Shown in pieces: positions 35,901 through 45,651 of a stretch of 64,000 nt of DNA. The position numbers and the translations under genes were made by a program. The notes below the pieces were generated by a model that was not told the origin of the DNA, ran no database searches, and was given only the letters and a program-made list of their open reading frames with translations. Location of the stretch: positions 124,001 through 188,000 of the forward strand of contig JANVFP010000040.1 in assembly GCA_027919835.1 (NCBI GenBank), in the 5' to 3' direction. Source of the stretch: Lentinula raphanica. Its lineage: Eukaryota > Basidiomycota > Agaricomycetes > Agaricales > Omphalotaceae. Numbering within the stretch: position 1 is the stretch's first letter; each line of letters begins with the position of its first letter.

Positions 35901-37881
35901 ACTCCTCCTTTTCCACTAACTCAAACTCAAGGTTATAGGTGGACAAACCGGGCGGATTATTAGGCTTCTTCGCATCGCCCTTTACTCCCGTTTTCTTCGG
36001 GCAGTCCCTCGCTTTGTGAGTTGTTTCCCCGCATTCGAAACATTTCCCAGCTGCGCGGTACTCATTCTTCTCTTTTTCTGACAGCAATTTCCTGCCGCCA
36101 GAGTCCCGGGATCGAGCAGAGCCATTTTGATTTCGGTTTCCACCCTTACCTGTCTGAACAGGATTGGGTCCCTTAGTACCAGAAGGACTCTGTCTCGCCT
36201 GGCTGTCGAACTCCTTTCTTTGAGCAGGCTTATTGTCGTTATTGCCATTCTTTGCAGAAGACGAGCCAGTAGTTCCATAGCCAGTAGTTCCATAACGATT
36301 CTGATTCTCGTTCGCAAATCGGGATGAGTAAGCGTTCTTCTTATTCAAGTCCTCAATTAGCTCAATTCGCTCTGCCCAGCTTATTACTTCTATGAAGGAG
36401 CTGGTTTCTGGATCCAAACTTTTTCGGTAAAGTTCCGCGATGATGCTGGGATAAAAGCTCTCCCACAGAAGGCTAACCTTCTGTCGCTCATCACGAATCC
36501 CAACACTATTACACAGTTCTTCGAAGATCCGTACGTGTTCCTTGACTTTCTTCCCCTTTTGTGTGAAAGTAAGCAATTTGCGTCTTTGCTCCATGCGATA
36601 GTTCACAGGAAAGAAATAATTATACATGGACGTGAAGAAATCATGGAGAGTCCACTGCTCCGGGTTATCTCCACACAGGCTATGATAGAAAGTATATGCG
36701 TGACCCTCCAGGAAGTTCGAAATGATATTAACTTCCCTCCGGACAGGTACACGGCCGTCCTTGATGTAGAGAGAACTTGCTTTCGCGAATCGATGGAATT
36801 TTTGTTCGTCTTTCTCTCCATTGTACTTCATGGGTTCTATAGGTTTTATCCGCATCTTGCGACGCTTCTTCTTCTTGTCTTTGTCGGCCTTCGACGAATC
36901 ATCTGAATCACCCGGATCAGAACTGGATGGATCATCCTCTCCGCCTTCTTTCAGGTAATCCAAAAGCTTCCGTACGTGGTTCGATTCAGCCATCCGATCT
37001 GTCGCACCGCTGACCTTTGGTTCAGAAGATGGGTAATCTCGAGCCAGTACTTCCGACGTGATATCCTTCAAGCGACGCTCCTCCGTCGAAGGCATCTTAG
37101 GTAACTCAGAAATTCTCTCCTTGCTACGTTCTTCGTTCTTCATAGGAACTCTTGGCTCTTGGCTCTTACGCCATTCCAAGAACTGAAGTATTTCATGTTC
37201 ATCGAGCTCTACTAATTTTTTCGATTCAGGTTCTTTTCGAGGCGTGTCCCCCTTATTTGATTGTTGGATGCTGTCCAAAATCTGATGCTGGACGTTCGCA
37301 TCCATCTCAACATCGGGAAGGTTCAATGCCCCCCAGTTATGAGGGTCTACTCCTTTGCCCTTACCCTTGACAGGGGTTTCATCTTTAGATTCTTCGTCAT
37401 CCCCCACAATGGGTATGTGGCTTCGCCTCCTTATTGCTTCTCGTTGGGTTTCATCGAGAGCGGCTTCTGCCATGCGTACGGTGAGCTCTTGTTCCGTACT
37501 TAACTCATTTACGTTGTCGATTTCCTCCGACTTTGGAATGACATTCTCTTTATTAGAATTATCGGTATATACACTGGCGTTTTCAGCCTCAGTAGGATTC
37601 CCTGGGCCATACCCAGCGGGATAATCCTCGATCCTTCCAGGATCGTCTCCGACTCGCCCTCCGGACGATGTCGTGTCCATCCCATTCCCGGGCAATGGAT
37701 CCACCGAACCTTCAGGTTCCGGTGTTAATTCTGGGAGAGGTGAACTGTTCGACCTTACCAGAGTGGTACCTCGAATACGTCGAGGGATTCTAGAAGTCGA
37801 CCCTTCGGCCGCAACTCCTTCGGTAGTGGGGACATCGGTCATTTCCGATCGTTCCCGGATTCGTAGCTGTCGTTTAGGCAT
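29950..37881 (-). CDS. Ty3-type Gag-Pol polyprotein, 2,643 residues, one frame
   Basis: ATG 37881. Residues 1-300 are Glu/Lys/Ser-rich. A retrotransposon gag domain follows at about 340-520 (EPMKYNGEKDEQKFHRFAKA). The CCHC knuckle CFECGETTHKARDC is near 612. An acidic linker and a ~300-residue domain of unknown role (about 740-1040) come before the aspartic protease motif LLDSGS near 1079. Reverse transcriptase holds QQGDCNAPATYQ and the catalytic YLDD near 1397. RNase H holds WMVTDGCHTGVAG and TDHKGLIHL. Integrase has an HHCC finger (AHSLLAHLS...CESC) and D,D,E residues at IGIDFVGPL (near 1939), VSDRDSLF and GLTERANRT. A chromodomain-like segment lies near 2237-2280 (WIIDRIISHRG, WLPYSKISNL). 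About 350 further residues follow. No stop or frameshift was seen, so it may be functional. Gag and Pol share one frame, so Pol needs no frameshift. Confidence 0.95.
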   Translation of the reverse strand: MPKRQLRIRERSEMTDVPTTEGVAAEGSTSRIPRRIRGTTLVRSNSSPLPELTPEPEGSVDPLPGNGMDTTSSGGRVGDDPGRIEDYPAGYGPGNPTEAENASVYTDNSNKENVIPKSEEIDNVNELSTEQELTVRMAEAALDETQREAIRRRSHIPIVGDDEESKDETPVKGKGKGVDPHNWGALNLPDVEMDANVQHQILDSIQQSNKGDTPRKEPESKKLVELDEHEILQFLEWRKSQEPRVPMKNEERSKERISELPKMPSTEERRLKDITSEVLARDYPSSEPKVSGATDRMAESNHVRKLLDYLKEGGEDDPSSSDPGDSDDSSKADKDKKKKRRKMRIKPIEPMKYNGEKDEQKFHRFAKASSLYIKDGRVPVRREVNIISNFLEGHAYTFYHSLCGDNPEQWTLHDFFTSMYNYFFPVNYRMEQRRKLLTFTQKGKKVKEHVRIFEELCNSVGIRDERQKVSLLWESFYPSIIAELYRKSLDPETSSFIEVISWAERIELIEDLNKKNAYSSRFANENQNRYGTTGYGTTGSSSAKNGNNDNKPAQRKEFDSQARQSPSGTKGPNPVQTGKGGNRNQNGSARSRDSGGRKLLSEKEKNEYRAAGKCFECGETTHKARDCPKKTGVKGDAKKPNNPPGLSTYNLEFELVEKEESDCVCELTVGKLDWFTDVEDTLYSSESSGGDTDSLDDSFENDSLDEGLPPLVECSDESDSDSDWSSSSEEEDDDTPFGPTVERETSINGHEAINSFANHEWYQAIEEIRQSPNFRSVAYSELPRPKRRSSDFLDPISMRARDLLHWGAPYPGEDRYDSAILNPERFIVCRILLENGGGGFLILDTAYEDREYTLPMFTMEDPDFRIVHWYAKLNIMDLAVPLESRWGNHRPMGDAFKLHIILSLLFRGGLPGDSLPVQIPSGRQTNRFNAYRAADESSYVIEDRWLGFTFSVPLQLLRDHRFDIKRWICKRYMTLYQDAFKFPMWEDKIDLFGNLFEHRFDKGPARYMTDGELSEYLSWRASQTNRYLQAGDVLVGGIQIPKDTYGGLQRNAATVKDPARKVARPIIVVVRINKQPVRALLDSGSLGDFMSTKLADQLNLRRRELPHPLILQLAVQGSRSKVNWEVDADFEYQKINERRTFDVANIANCDLILGTKFLHEHCVTIGFNQCRVVIGSATRLPLEGPTVSRITSNSLDVVDDEVQRAREDLFEYAKPLCRTMDQTDLPPLREINHRIPLIDRDLVIPWRPSRLPEKFREQWVEKRDAYIKSGRWRITTANNTVPLLLIPKPGQQKTKLRVVADLRRRNANTKKLASPLPDIDGILRRAARARFRSTLDGKDAYEQIRIHPDDVQNTAVSTPDGNMVSLVIQQGDCNAPATYQTLMNHLFSSFIGRFMDVYLDDIIIYSDSLQDHIQHVKQIIDILTREKLYLSESKLNFLASELRILGRVVDDNGIRMDPDKVDAISKWKTPTNRDLLRGFLGSVGYLADDIAGVRIPMGHLHEITGDTVPFRWGYTEERAFQQIKQLVDESKMHYRVPLDYSKDADPIWMVTDGCHTGVAGVILQGSSWKDGKVAAFFSAKLNPAQQNYPVHEIEMLAGVETMLRHRDILQGASFTWITDHKGLIHLVGQKELSGRQARWMEKIAEFDFNVEYIPGVDNTFADALSRIYSNDAPGTVRARSEYTYHDVIDNDALSVNFITTPLLVDCEAACSIPDELYAFPMQLRKDRKLSRRAREAMENKAAETKKSTRGKELVTQAGRPQIVVDSNDQPPEVPLSTEHSLVSTTDLPPPSLISVLTSRSTGLDVLESVRGKYETDPDFKPVVENPKEFRNFVLDDGILYIKLEDRKLLCIPRILVKGKSLREVIIDEAHSLLAHLSPRKTLAYLREQVWWKTMSKDISSFCESCVVCCTTKSSNHKPYGLLKPLPVPSIPWDVIGIDFVGPLPLSSNRLGEFDMITTVVDHLTGMVHLIPSRQDYSARDVAELVFSEVYKLHGLPRAIVSDRDSLFTSHFWSHLHKLIGTQLRMSSAYHPQTDGLTERANRTITQMLRQAVDEAQDDWVIKLPMVEFAINLARSETTGFAPFFLNSGRMPRSLIWDNPQCTEFRGVRLFAENMKMAIISAHDAILAQRVKHIRNENRRRIPAPFEIGDLVYLSTKNLTFPRNRARKLIPRFIGPFKILAVLGESSFKLELPVSLLKRGLHNVFHASLLRIHVPNDDRLFPGRSYEQVTGSEDDSSEWIIDRIISHRGFRSDAMFEVLWKTGDKTWLPYSKISNLRQLSDYFETIGVSDITKLENLSDEDSPIEGGISLLTDMVYFLGSINPALDFTDLSSNPIMTPSDIDVDQNPASGAIVNLPAPSGPPANTGMTSVSSAVAPPSGVITVSSAVEPPASGMMSVSTASGLRPSSIVGNTTSGPAFWLRDIQGVAFDSGTWTFINVELGNRTLTDNQMLDILYYSYARGKGWSVPKPTDYDYVSTHVNGHLDTTCRSYWSVVDDNGQVFHSVKPVNYLCIWTKVELNQMNINFFKLRDNVRARFPKPNSLPSVSSHSGSRAPRTAPSRFGGLGSAFRSIQFTERQAETMVSSLLFSAERNNRRGRSTTRGGISNGERRANARRHNRQFTNSVPNVLGSFSRAGNVPSTSNGA

Positions 37882-37991
37882 GTTTCGTGTAAAGTAAGCG
37901 TCGTCGAAGGTGAAGCCTCAGTTGATCAGACCAAAGGTAAATCCGTACGACAGCGCTGAAAAATCACGACTGATTAGCACGTCAAAAAATA

Positions 37992-38266
37992 TGCCACGAT
38001 AGGTTAGAGTAACGTAGCGTGGGCAAGATTGTTAGGATGAGAAATCTTCCTTAGAGTCTCTTCGAGTGACGATCGGAAGTCGTGCGTTAGAATTCAAGAA
38101 AAGACTACTTTACACATACATGTTCGAAGCCTATAAGTACATTTACAGTCAGACATAACAGAGACCAATACATCATAGTTTAAGATTGAAGCATCATAGA
38201 AAGCGATAGCGAGGCGCGATGAGTAACAGGAAGGGAAAAGATCGAAGAACAGTCTTATCCGTTACA
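37992..38266 (-). repeat. 5' LTR
   Basis: 275 bp copy at the 5' end of the minus-oriented element, identical by eye to the 29642-29916 copy. It should hold the element's promoter. Confidence 0.95.
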
Positions 38267-38271
38267 CTATA

Positions 38272-39158
38272 TGCGGAATGTCAAATTTACCGGTGACCAG
38301 AGGCTGAATCCAGAAGCGATTCTCTCTATTCGTCCTTCGATTTTCGCCGAAAGATCCCAACTACGGAGAGATGCAGATTCTACATCTAGAATCAGCTCAT
38401 GCCACCCAGACCTTCAGCAAATAGCAGCAAATAGGTTGCAGTTTTCCAGAGCTCGCTTCGAATGTGACGGACGTTGGGCAAGCTCATTCACCGCAATTTC
38501 GAATTCACCATGTTATCGCGAATGGCCCGTTGAACTTCAAAGAACCGATGGAAGTTGGAACAAACATTCAAGGCGGAGAATCTTGCATTCATGAACGAAA
38601 CATTCTACGTTCTCATCTTGCCCACGGGTTCCTGATAGGGGGTAGTTGGCGCTAGGTGGGCCGTGGCACCCAGGGTTTCTGTCAAGATGAGCGAGATTCA
38701 GCGGTGTTAGTGTGATAATGTCACTAGAGAGCATCGAGCAGGAAAAATGAGACGAAACTTTGCGTTGGGCTCGAATTATTCATGGGATACGGTTTTTATG
38801 AACCTTCTGAAGTCTTCCCGGAGCTTTCTCCCTTTACCAGGTATGTACGGCACCATTGCATGCGTTGTGCTGCACCTGACAGATTTTTTACAAGGTCGCT
38901 ATTCCCGCACCTTCCGTGTTGGACGAAAACAAACGGAATTCCTAATTTGATGACAAGCTAACGCCCAAATGTGGCAACATTGGATGAAGGGTCGACTAAC
39001 GTAAGCGAGGCGAGCCGTTCTGAACCTCTTACTTCCATCTAATCTCCTTCCTTTTATACACCCAGAAAGAACAATAAGCCCCCCCTTCTCAATCCCATCT
39101 CTTTTGTTATCAACCTGTCAGCATTTCTTTTGTCGACTGCTTTAGTAGAACAATAAGG
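38272..39158. other. Intergenic, promoter of HMG-box gene
   Basis: No gene supported. The stretch between the retrotransposon and the HMG-box start ends with a CT-rich leader (ATCTCTTTTGTTATC and similar). Confidence 0.5.
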
Positions 39159-41331
39159 ATGCCTGCTACGCGATCATGGGCTCGTAGAAAGTCCTCACTC
39201 GGTCTGGGTTAGTTGTCCTCTTTTTTATCTTTCTGTTACTACGCTAACCGTACGTCCCCACTCTTACAGTTGCTGCACCGCCCGCCAAACCTGGAATATA
39301 TGGTGTACAAAACCCAGAACCGAACCGCTTGACCTTCTGCCCCAACGTTACCCCAACCACTTTCAAAAACGAGGCAGACGCAGAAGAAATGTACGACGAT
39401 TCCGCGGATGATTCCTCGGCCACCCTTTTCCCTCCATCCTCAACTCCTGCTCCTCCACCTCGCCGACGACGCGCGCCACCCGGTAAACGTCGTTCGCTTG
39501 GCTACATCCCTCGCCCACCGAATGCGTTCATGCTGTTCAGAGCTGATTTCGTCAAGCAGAAGCACGTTCCGAACAGCATCGAGACGAATCATAGTTCACT
39601 GAGTAAAATCATTGGTACGTATCAGTTTCATGTTCTATACCCGTAGTCTCATCATTCTTCTATCATCGGATAGGATCTTGTTGGCGTTCCCTTCCCGTTG
39701 AAGAGAAGGCCATATGGGAAAAGAGAGCCAGACTCGAAAAAGCCGAACATAAACGCAAATACCCGGAATATCGTTTCCGCCCTGTTCACAACAAGAACAA
39801 AAACAAGACCGATGCTCCGTCAGCACCTAAGAAGGTGAAGGTTGATTCGCTTCCCCCTTCGCTGGCTTCGATCGAGGCTATGCGCACAGAACGGGAAGGG
39901 TTCATCGCGCAGTGCCTCTTGGACGGGTTCAAAGGAGATGCTCTGAAGTCAACAGTCAGCCAATGGGACGATGCACATGGTTGGGTAGAAGGTGCCGAGG
40001 GCATGGCTGCTCTAGAAACTCGAGCGTTGACGCCTAACATCGTTCCTTCCGATTCTCACTTTGCTCATTCTGCTGTCGCTTCTGTGGCTAGATACCCACC
40101 TCGTCGTCCCTCGTCTGTCCCTTTACCCAACGACTTCCTACCATTCCAAGGCGGTATTCAACAGCCTCAACAGTATTTCCCGCAGTATCCTGATGCCTTC
40201 TCACACGTTCCTGATACCTCTCACGGACTTTCGATGGACCTCGCTGGTTACACCGGAAATCATGTTGCACAGTCTTCCTACAACATGCTTCCATCACTGA
40301 ATCCCCTTCGGCCACCGTCTCCTTCTCCAAACAATTTCAACGTTGCGTCAATATCCCGGCAACAGAGGATGGTTCTTGGTGGGAGAAGAGCGTCTAGTGC
40401 ACAGGCGTTCGTCAATTACGGTCGCCCAGAAGACTCGTGGGTACCTCACACGAACTGGTCTGACATGCAAGGCCAGTGGGTTGGTGCCAATTGGCAGACT
40501 GGATACGGCGGTGAAACCACGGGTACCTCTCCATCAAGCTCTGCGTCCTCCCTTCCTCTCCAAACGGAAGTCGACGAATTGCCGGAAGCTGACACCAGTT
40601 TGTTCCAACCCGGGTTCGCTTTTGGCGCTAGCAGCTTCTCGGCACCTCTATCGCAGCCTTCGCCTTTCGACGGACAGCAACAATGCAATCCTTTCGAGGG
40701 ATACACCGTGGATCAGTCGCATGATTACCAGGCAGCGCAACAATTCTACCAAGAACAGCAAGTGCCTTTCCACACACCTCATAACATCTCTCTGACGCCT
40801 ATCGACACACATTCGTATTCTCCTCTCGATACCTCGCCGTTATCTAGCTCTTCCGTACAGTCGAATTCCCCGGCGTACACAGGCTCTCCAGCGCCTTCCG
40901 AGAGAGAAGAACAGGCGATCCACATCCACGCCCCGCAACCTATGCATCCAACTACGATCGAGGATCCTGGTATGACTTACCATGACGAGGAAGCTCCAAT
41001 ATCGACAACGGAGGACGTGGTGCAATCCGGCGATTTCCTAATGCCTCAGGACCCACCCATTGATTCTGCCGCGGCTTTTAACGACCTCTGGAAAGGCTTG
41101 TCGTCCAGCGGGTCTTTTGCTGCTGCTATGGGCTTCTCGTTGGATCCTTCCACTATGCCTCAAACAGACGATTTCTCCTATCAACAACCCTCGCCTGTGT
41201 TAGAGACTGCGGGTGATTTCCACAACACGAATCATACGGAAGCAGGTGCCTTTTCGGGACATGTCGGGGATGAAGCGTTCCAGCAGTTGTTGCAGGCTCA
41301 ACTTCAGCATGATGAACTCGCAATGTGCTAA
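39159..41331 (+). CDS. HMG-box transcription factor, Prf1/Pcc1-like
   Basis: Sequence-specific DNA-binding protein of the MATA/SOX-like HMG class. Three exons (39159-39207, 39270-39614, 39674-41331) give 683 residues. A basic Pro-rich run (APPPRRRRAPPGKRRSLGY) precedes the HMG box at roughly residues 97-170: IPRPPNAFMLFRADFVKQKH, SLSKIIGSCWRSLPVEEK, RLEKAEHKRKYPEYRFRPVH. An intron splits the box at the conserved Gly. The remaining ~500 residues are Ser/Pro/Gln-rich with no cysteine pattern, as in fungal activators. In Ustilago and Coprinopsis, Prf1 and Pcc1 regulate mating and sexual development; orthology here is inference from box wording and position near the N-terminus. The start gives MPATRSWARRKSSLG, a conserved-looking N-terminus. 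Confidence 0.85.
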
Positions 41332-42072
41332 AAATCGCCTTTCATTTTTTTATTTAGACCTCAATCATCATGTTGCCCAGATACACTCCCCTCATGAGAT
41401 ACATTATGACTGTTCTAATACGACGTATGACTTTTCGTATCCTATCCATCCTTTTAATATCTGTAACGACGACAAGGTTCATGTTATACGAATGTTGCTG
41501 TGTTTCTTCTTGCTTTCTTCTTTTTGGAGTTTGTATATATCCATCTGTAGCCATACGTTCCAACCCTCTCCGCACTTTTCTTCGTCGGTTTGGTGTACTG
41601 AATTTGCTTGTATCTATTAATCTTATTACTTACCTTTATAGTGTAGCCTTACCATCATCGTCCGCGCTGTCCGTTATTTATCCAAGCTCTCAATGAGGAA
41701 TCTTGATACTCGTCGCGACGTCGCCGTCTAAGTCTTTCAGCTTCTCAGGGGAAGCTAGTGCTGAGTAGAACGAGACCATTTTAGATGTAACTTGTCGTTG
41801 AACGTTGCCCATAATGCCAAATGGGACAAGTCAGTGTCCCATTCCTAGACTCCCGTTCACGACCATCGTTGAGTTCCGGGCTGCGGCCACCAGATTTTCA
41901 GGTAAGACAAAGCTAAGACGCGGAGAAGAGGAACTAACTTCAACTCTAATATTAAAAGTTGATTTTCAATGATGGTGGTGGTGTTTGAAAAGGGTGTCGG
42001 TCAATGATATACTGTCCAATAAGTAGCAGAACAATTACTGAATAGTATGGATCGAGACATGAACAAGTCTGT
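41332..42072. other. Convergent intergenic region
   Basis: 3' flanks of the HMG-box gene and of secreted protein gene A. No gene or mobile element seen. Confidence 0.5.
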
Positions 42073-43959
42073 TTAACTAGAGGCCCCCATGGGGACTCTG
42101 GGGGCCGTCTCGTAGCGCTTTCGCACTTGCTCTACTTCCCGAGCTACAACAGATTGGTCCCTTTTGGTTCTGGTATATTGGTTGATACTGCGTTCTCTGT
42201 CAGAATCATCCAAAGGATGCACCGCGTCTATCTGCCCGATCACATAGGCATCAGGCATCACCCTCTTCTTGGCCACCGCGCCTGTGTACACTTTTCCACC
42301 TGGAGAGACCAGCCAGAACTGGATTGGATCTGGATATGAATCAAGGCTGTGCGTATTCTGTTCAAACTGAAGGAGCTCCCTAAAGTTAATGGCGCTGCCC
42401 ACTGTCTGCTGTGTGCACAGATCCCTGACCAGACTCCGTGGGTCCTCATCGATGATATCAACATTGGCGGTTGGGTTGGGATGCTGGTGTCTTTCGTCGG
42501 GTGGGTAAAATCCAACCTTGATCTTCTGCCCTGGATGACTCTTGATATCGGCTAGGAGAAGTGCGATTTGTTTCGTAGTTCGTGGGTCACGGGATGAATC
42601 AGAGGGTCCTTTGAATGCGGGTCGTCTTGGCGGACGCTGTGAAGTTGAAGACTGCGCAGCGCCAGATCGCCTAGAGCTTAGCTTGAGGGCCCTGACATAC
42701 GAGAGTTTCGAACGAATTCCAGATACGCATGAGCTCTAAGATCATTGGGCTAATCATACACGGAGAACAGGGATCATCATCAATGAAGGCATCCGAATGC
42801 TGGTCTTGTCAAACAGCTTACATGAATATTCGCCAACATTCGCGCATAGTCTCTGTCAAAGTTTGGAGAGCGGGTTCCTGGGAGCAGCTAATCAAACACA
42901 GAGTACGGGGAATGTTAATGGAGGTAGGACGTGTTGCAACAGATAGTTGCTCACAGTATGAGTGCAAATTCGTCTGGAGCTCTCAAGCTTTATACACAGA
43001 ACACAGGGATGTCAATATAGGCAGCTGAGTGAAATCTTTAACAGATTATTGCTTACATCAGAAAGCCGCACACGACCAGTCCACTCATGTTGTTCAGATC
43101 TTTGCACGCCAGTGGACAGTCTAGAGCCGTCAGGTGCTGGGTCAGGAGTGTATAGGCTAGTTCTCCCTTGACGAAGCTAGTTATGCAAAGTAAACGTTCA
43201 TTAGCGAAAATGTCTCAGTTCTAAGCTTTGCCAGATCGTGCTCACATGAGTCCGCTCATAGTACCGCGGTCTATCTCGGAGAGCTGAACCATAATCGGGA
43301 GGCGGGTCCTGATCAACTTCATTGTCTTCATTCTACAGAAACAGGAAACGTCAGTGACAGCTTCTGGGTACTATGTAGTTTTGTCAGATTGCCACTCACA
43401 TCAGCATAAGAATGTGGCGGTGAAGGTGCCGATAGTGGTGAAGGTGGTGGTGAGGAAGGTGGTGGTGAGAGTGGTGGTGACTCAGCGGATGGGGCCTGGG
43501 CCTGAGAGTTGCTAGTCCTCTGACCCCTCTGACTTGACACTAAAGCACCTCTTTTGATCTAAAGATTCAAGAACATTTACAAAGGCATTTGAGCATAAGC
43601 ACTGTCAAATTGCTTACCAAAAGAGGTGTCGATGTAGAAAGATATGGCCCTGGGGAAGGCGACTCCATATGATCAGCCTTTTCATACATGACAGAGAACA
43701 TCAAACGTCAGTGGCAGCATCTCAATACAAGTTCTTTCAGATTGCTGCTCACACCAGAAAGTTGCCCAGGTGGGTCCTGCTGCGAGGCGGAAGGGTTCTG
43801 ACGGTTGCTACTCATGCCATTCGTGATCTAAGTATAAACTGAAGTTGTTGACAAGAGCTTTGTTTGCGAAGGGCTGCTCACCTCCTGAACAGGCATCGAC
43901 TTCACAATAGAGAGAAGTCCGAGGGCAACAGTCATCAGACATGCAGTAGAGAGGTGCAT
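42073..43959 (-). CDS. Secreted protein family member A (multi-exon)
   Basis: ATG 43959 opens a signal peptide (MHLSTACLMTVALGLLSIVK) ending near SMPVQE, then a phase-0 donor GTGAGC. A chain of short exons follows, almost all bounded by GTGAGYAGC/GTGAGTGGC-like donors: ITNGMSSNRQNPSASQQDPP; a proline-rich exon SPPLSPPPSSPPPSPLSAPS; NEDNEVDQDPPPDYGSAL; LLPGTRSPNFDRDYARML. The final exon carries the family domain: KIKVGFYPPD, DEDPRSLVRDLCTQQ, HSLDSYPDPIQFWLVSP, AYVIGQID, and a helical tail ending in GASS. Stop 42073-42075. The mature domain is closest to gene E. Middle exons are my own splice guesses. No known family recognised; secretion is inferred from the leader only. Confidence 0.62.
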
Positions 43960-44148
43960 TTGTGAAGTTGGATTTGCGTAGGCAGTGGGTCGGAGAGGAG
44001 AATCGTTAGAATTTCGATGTTGACTGGAAAGACGCCGGCGGATGATATAGAGACAGACGCAATGAAAGATCAAAGGCAAAAACGTTATCGAATCAGATTT
44101 CCAAATCTGTCAAAGCGAATCCAGAGACGTACCAGAGTAAGATAATGC

Positions 44149-44240
44149 AGACAAATTCTCTCTTTGGCCAGCAAACGAGACAGAGATTTTTGGTCGACAA
44201 AAGAGTGGGGAAAAAAGTGGGAGGAGACGTTCGCCTTTAA
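44149..44240 (-). promoter_or_regulatory. Conserved TATA plus hairpin leader, gene A
   Basis: Copy of the cluster-wide 5' block. Read on the minus strand: TATTAAAGG, CT-rich spacer, GTCGACCAAAAATCTCTG, then a hairpin whose plus-strand form is CTCTCTTTGGCCAGCAAACG. This copy has two changes in one hairpin arm. Confidence 0.65.
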
Positions 44241-44783
44241 TATTATGTTCAAGGGTGCAATGTGCATCCGCTATCACCCGACGAGGTTTCATCTGCATCA
44301 AAACAAACTCGCTTGCGTCGTGCGATGCTGATTATCGATGGCCATCCTCATGATCAACTTGAATATTCCTGCTTGTCGTTCATGCGCGAGACCGCTATAG
44401 TAGCCACAGAATATCAGTTTTCACTCCTTTAGTCCTGTAAATCGCTCACTGCATACGGTGTTTGCCCAATTGGTAGGAAATCTTCCCTTCATCCAGATGA
44501 CTTCGAAACTTCCTCCAATAGCAGCGATAGCTTTGAATATTAGACGGCGGATGATGACGGAGGACTGCACTGGTATAAGGTGAGATCCACCAGTGACCAG
44601 CCAAATCATCACAACAAGTACAAATACTATGGTCCGCAGTGCGCACTGAATCACAGGAGTTACTAAGGAATGGTTTTCAAGGAGAATCTCGATTGGCCAT
44701 GCACATCATTTACTGTCCAGTAAGAAGCAGTAGGACCTAGTAGGATGTACAGACAGTTAAAAACGAGATATGCCCAAGACTGT
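44241..44783. repeat. Repeated intergenic block, copy 1
   Basis: From about 44270 the sequence is nearly identical to 46495-47016 and runs on without a break into the 3' end of gene B, as copy 2 does into gene C. It marks the start of a ~1.75 kb duplicated unit. Landmarks: GATGAGG/GACGAGGTTTCATCTG, CACAGAATATCAGTTT, GCACTGAATCACAGGAG. Confidence 0.75.
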
Positions 44784-45651
44784 CTAACTACTCGCGGAGC
44801 CTCCGTAATGGTATTTCTGGTACCGCTTTCGTACACTCTGCAATTGACGAACCATACTAGCTTGGTCCTTCAGCTTCGTGTTCTTCATTTCGATAACTAA
44901 TCTGGAGATTTGGCTGTCTCTGTCACGACCGGGGTCCAAAAGACGCGGCGAGATAAGCCGCCCGATAACATAGACACCCTCCCGCTCTTTGGAAAGAAAG
45001 ACCACGAAGAACTTTGTCGGAGTTGCGATCCAAGCTAGCAATGGTTCGGGATACGATGCAATGTTGTATGTCACGGTGGTCTTTTCGTCAAACAGAAGGT
45101 GCTGCCCAAAGTCGTAGGTGCTGCCCGGATTCTGCTGTGTGCAAAAATCCCAAAGCAAGTGCCGTGGGTCCTCGGCGGTTGGAATGTCACGAAGTGGCTT
45201 CGGTGGGCTTCCGTCAGGTGGATAGATACCAGCCTCGATCTTCTTCCCTGGATGTTCCTGGATATCTTTCATGAGGACTTTCATGAAGGACACAGTATAT
45301 CCGTCACGGGATGGATCTTTGTCCTCTGAGTCGGCGTCCTGTGAGCCAGAATAAAAAGTGAGGCTTGTTAATGAAGTATGAGTTATGTCAGATTGCTCAC
45401 TTGGCGGTTACCAGCTTCCTGCCAAGGAGAGAGTGAGCCAGGCTCTGCAGGATGGCCCGGATCACCATAATCTGGTCCGCGGTACAGGCCTTTGGCACGC
45501 TATCATAATGATATACGATATTGAGAAATCAAAGGAGCGGTTTTATTGAATTGTTGCTCACCGGCTCAATCACCGGAGCAGGAATCGAGTCCACGGTGCA
45601 TACAAGTCCAAGGACGACAATGGCCATTGGATACACAACAGAGAAGCGCAT
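44784..45651 (-). CDS. Secreted protein family member B
   Basis: ATG 45651; stop TAG 44784-44786; three exons, phase-0 introns, 247 residues. Exon 1 is a 30-residue signal peptide exon ending SIPAPVIEP. Exon 2 (RAKGLYRGPDYGDPGHPAEP) is a short Pro/Gly-rich spacer. Exon 3 (45338 down) begins DADSEDKDPSRDGYTVSF and holds the family domain: PGKKIEAGIYPPDGSPPKP, DPRHLLWDFCTQQNPGSTYD, FDEKTTVTYNIASYPEPLLA, EGVYVIGRLISPR, then a Lys-rich helix and the tail GGSASS. One cysteine only, so not a disulfide-rich effector. Near-identical to gene C over the core, so a recent duplicate. Function unknown. Confidence 0.75.

Larger units (their letters stand above)
29637..38271 (-). mobile_element. Complete Ty3/Gypsy LTR retrotransposon
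   Basis: An 8.6 kb element in minus orientation. It is flanked by the 5 bp target duplication CTATA (29637-29641 and 38267-38271) and has two 275 bp LTRs with TG...CA ends that I read as identical. Between them is a single uninterrupted gag-pol reading frame. Domain order gag, zinc knuckle, protease, reverse transcriptase, RNase H, integrase, chromodomain-like is that of Ty3/Gypsy elements. A purine-rich tract (CTGGGAGGGCG on the minus strand, next to the 29642 LTR) is the likely polypurine primer. No clear tRNA-complementary primer site was seen after the 5' LTR (TATTTTTTGACGTGC). Confidence 0.96.

Noticed and set aside
30241..36906. Many plus-strand open frames of 60-120 codons across the retrotransposon
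   Set aside because: They lie opposite the intact minus-strand polyprotein and show no domains; they are antisense shadows.
37970..37991. tRNA primer-binding site next to the 5' LTR
   Set aside because: The sequence after the LTR (TATTTTTTGACGTGC on the minus strand) does not match the 3' end of any tRNA I can recall; self-priming or an internal tRNA site cannot be judged by eye.
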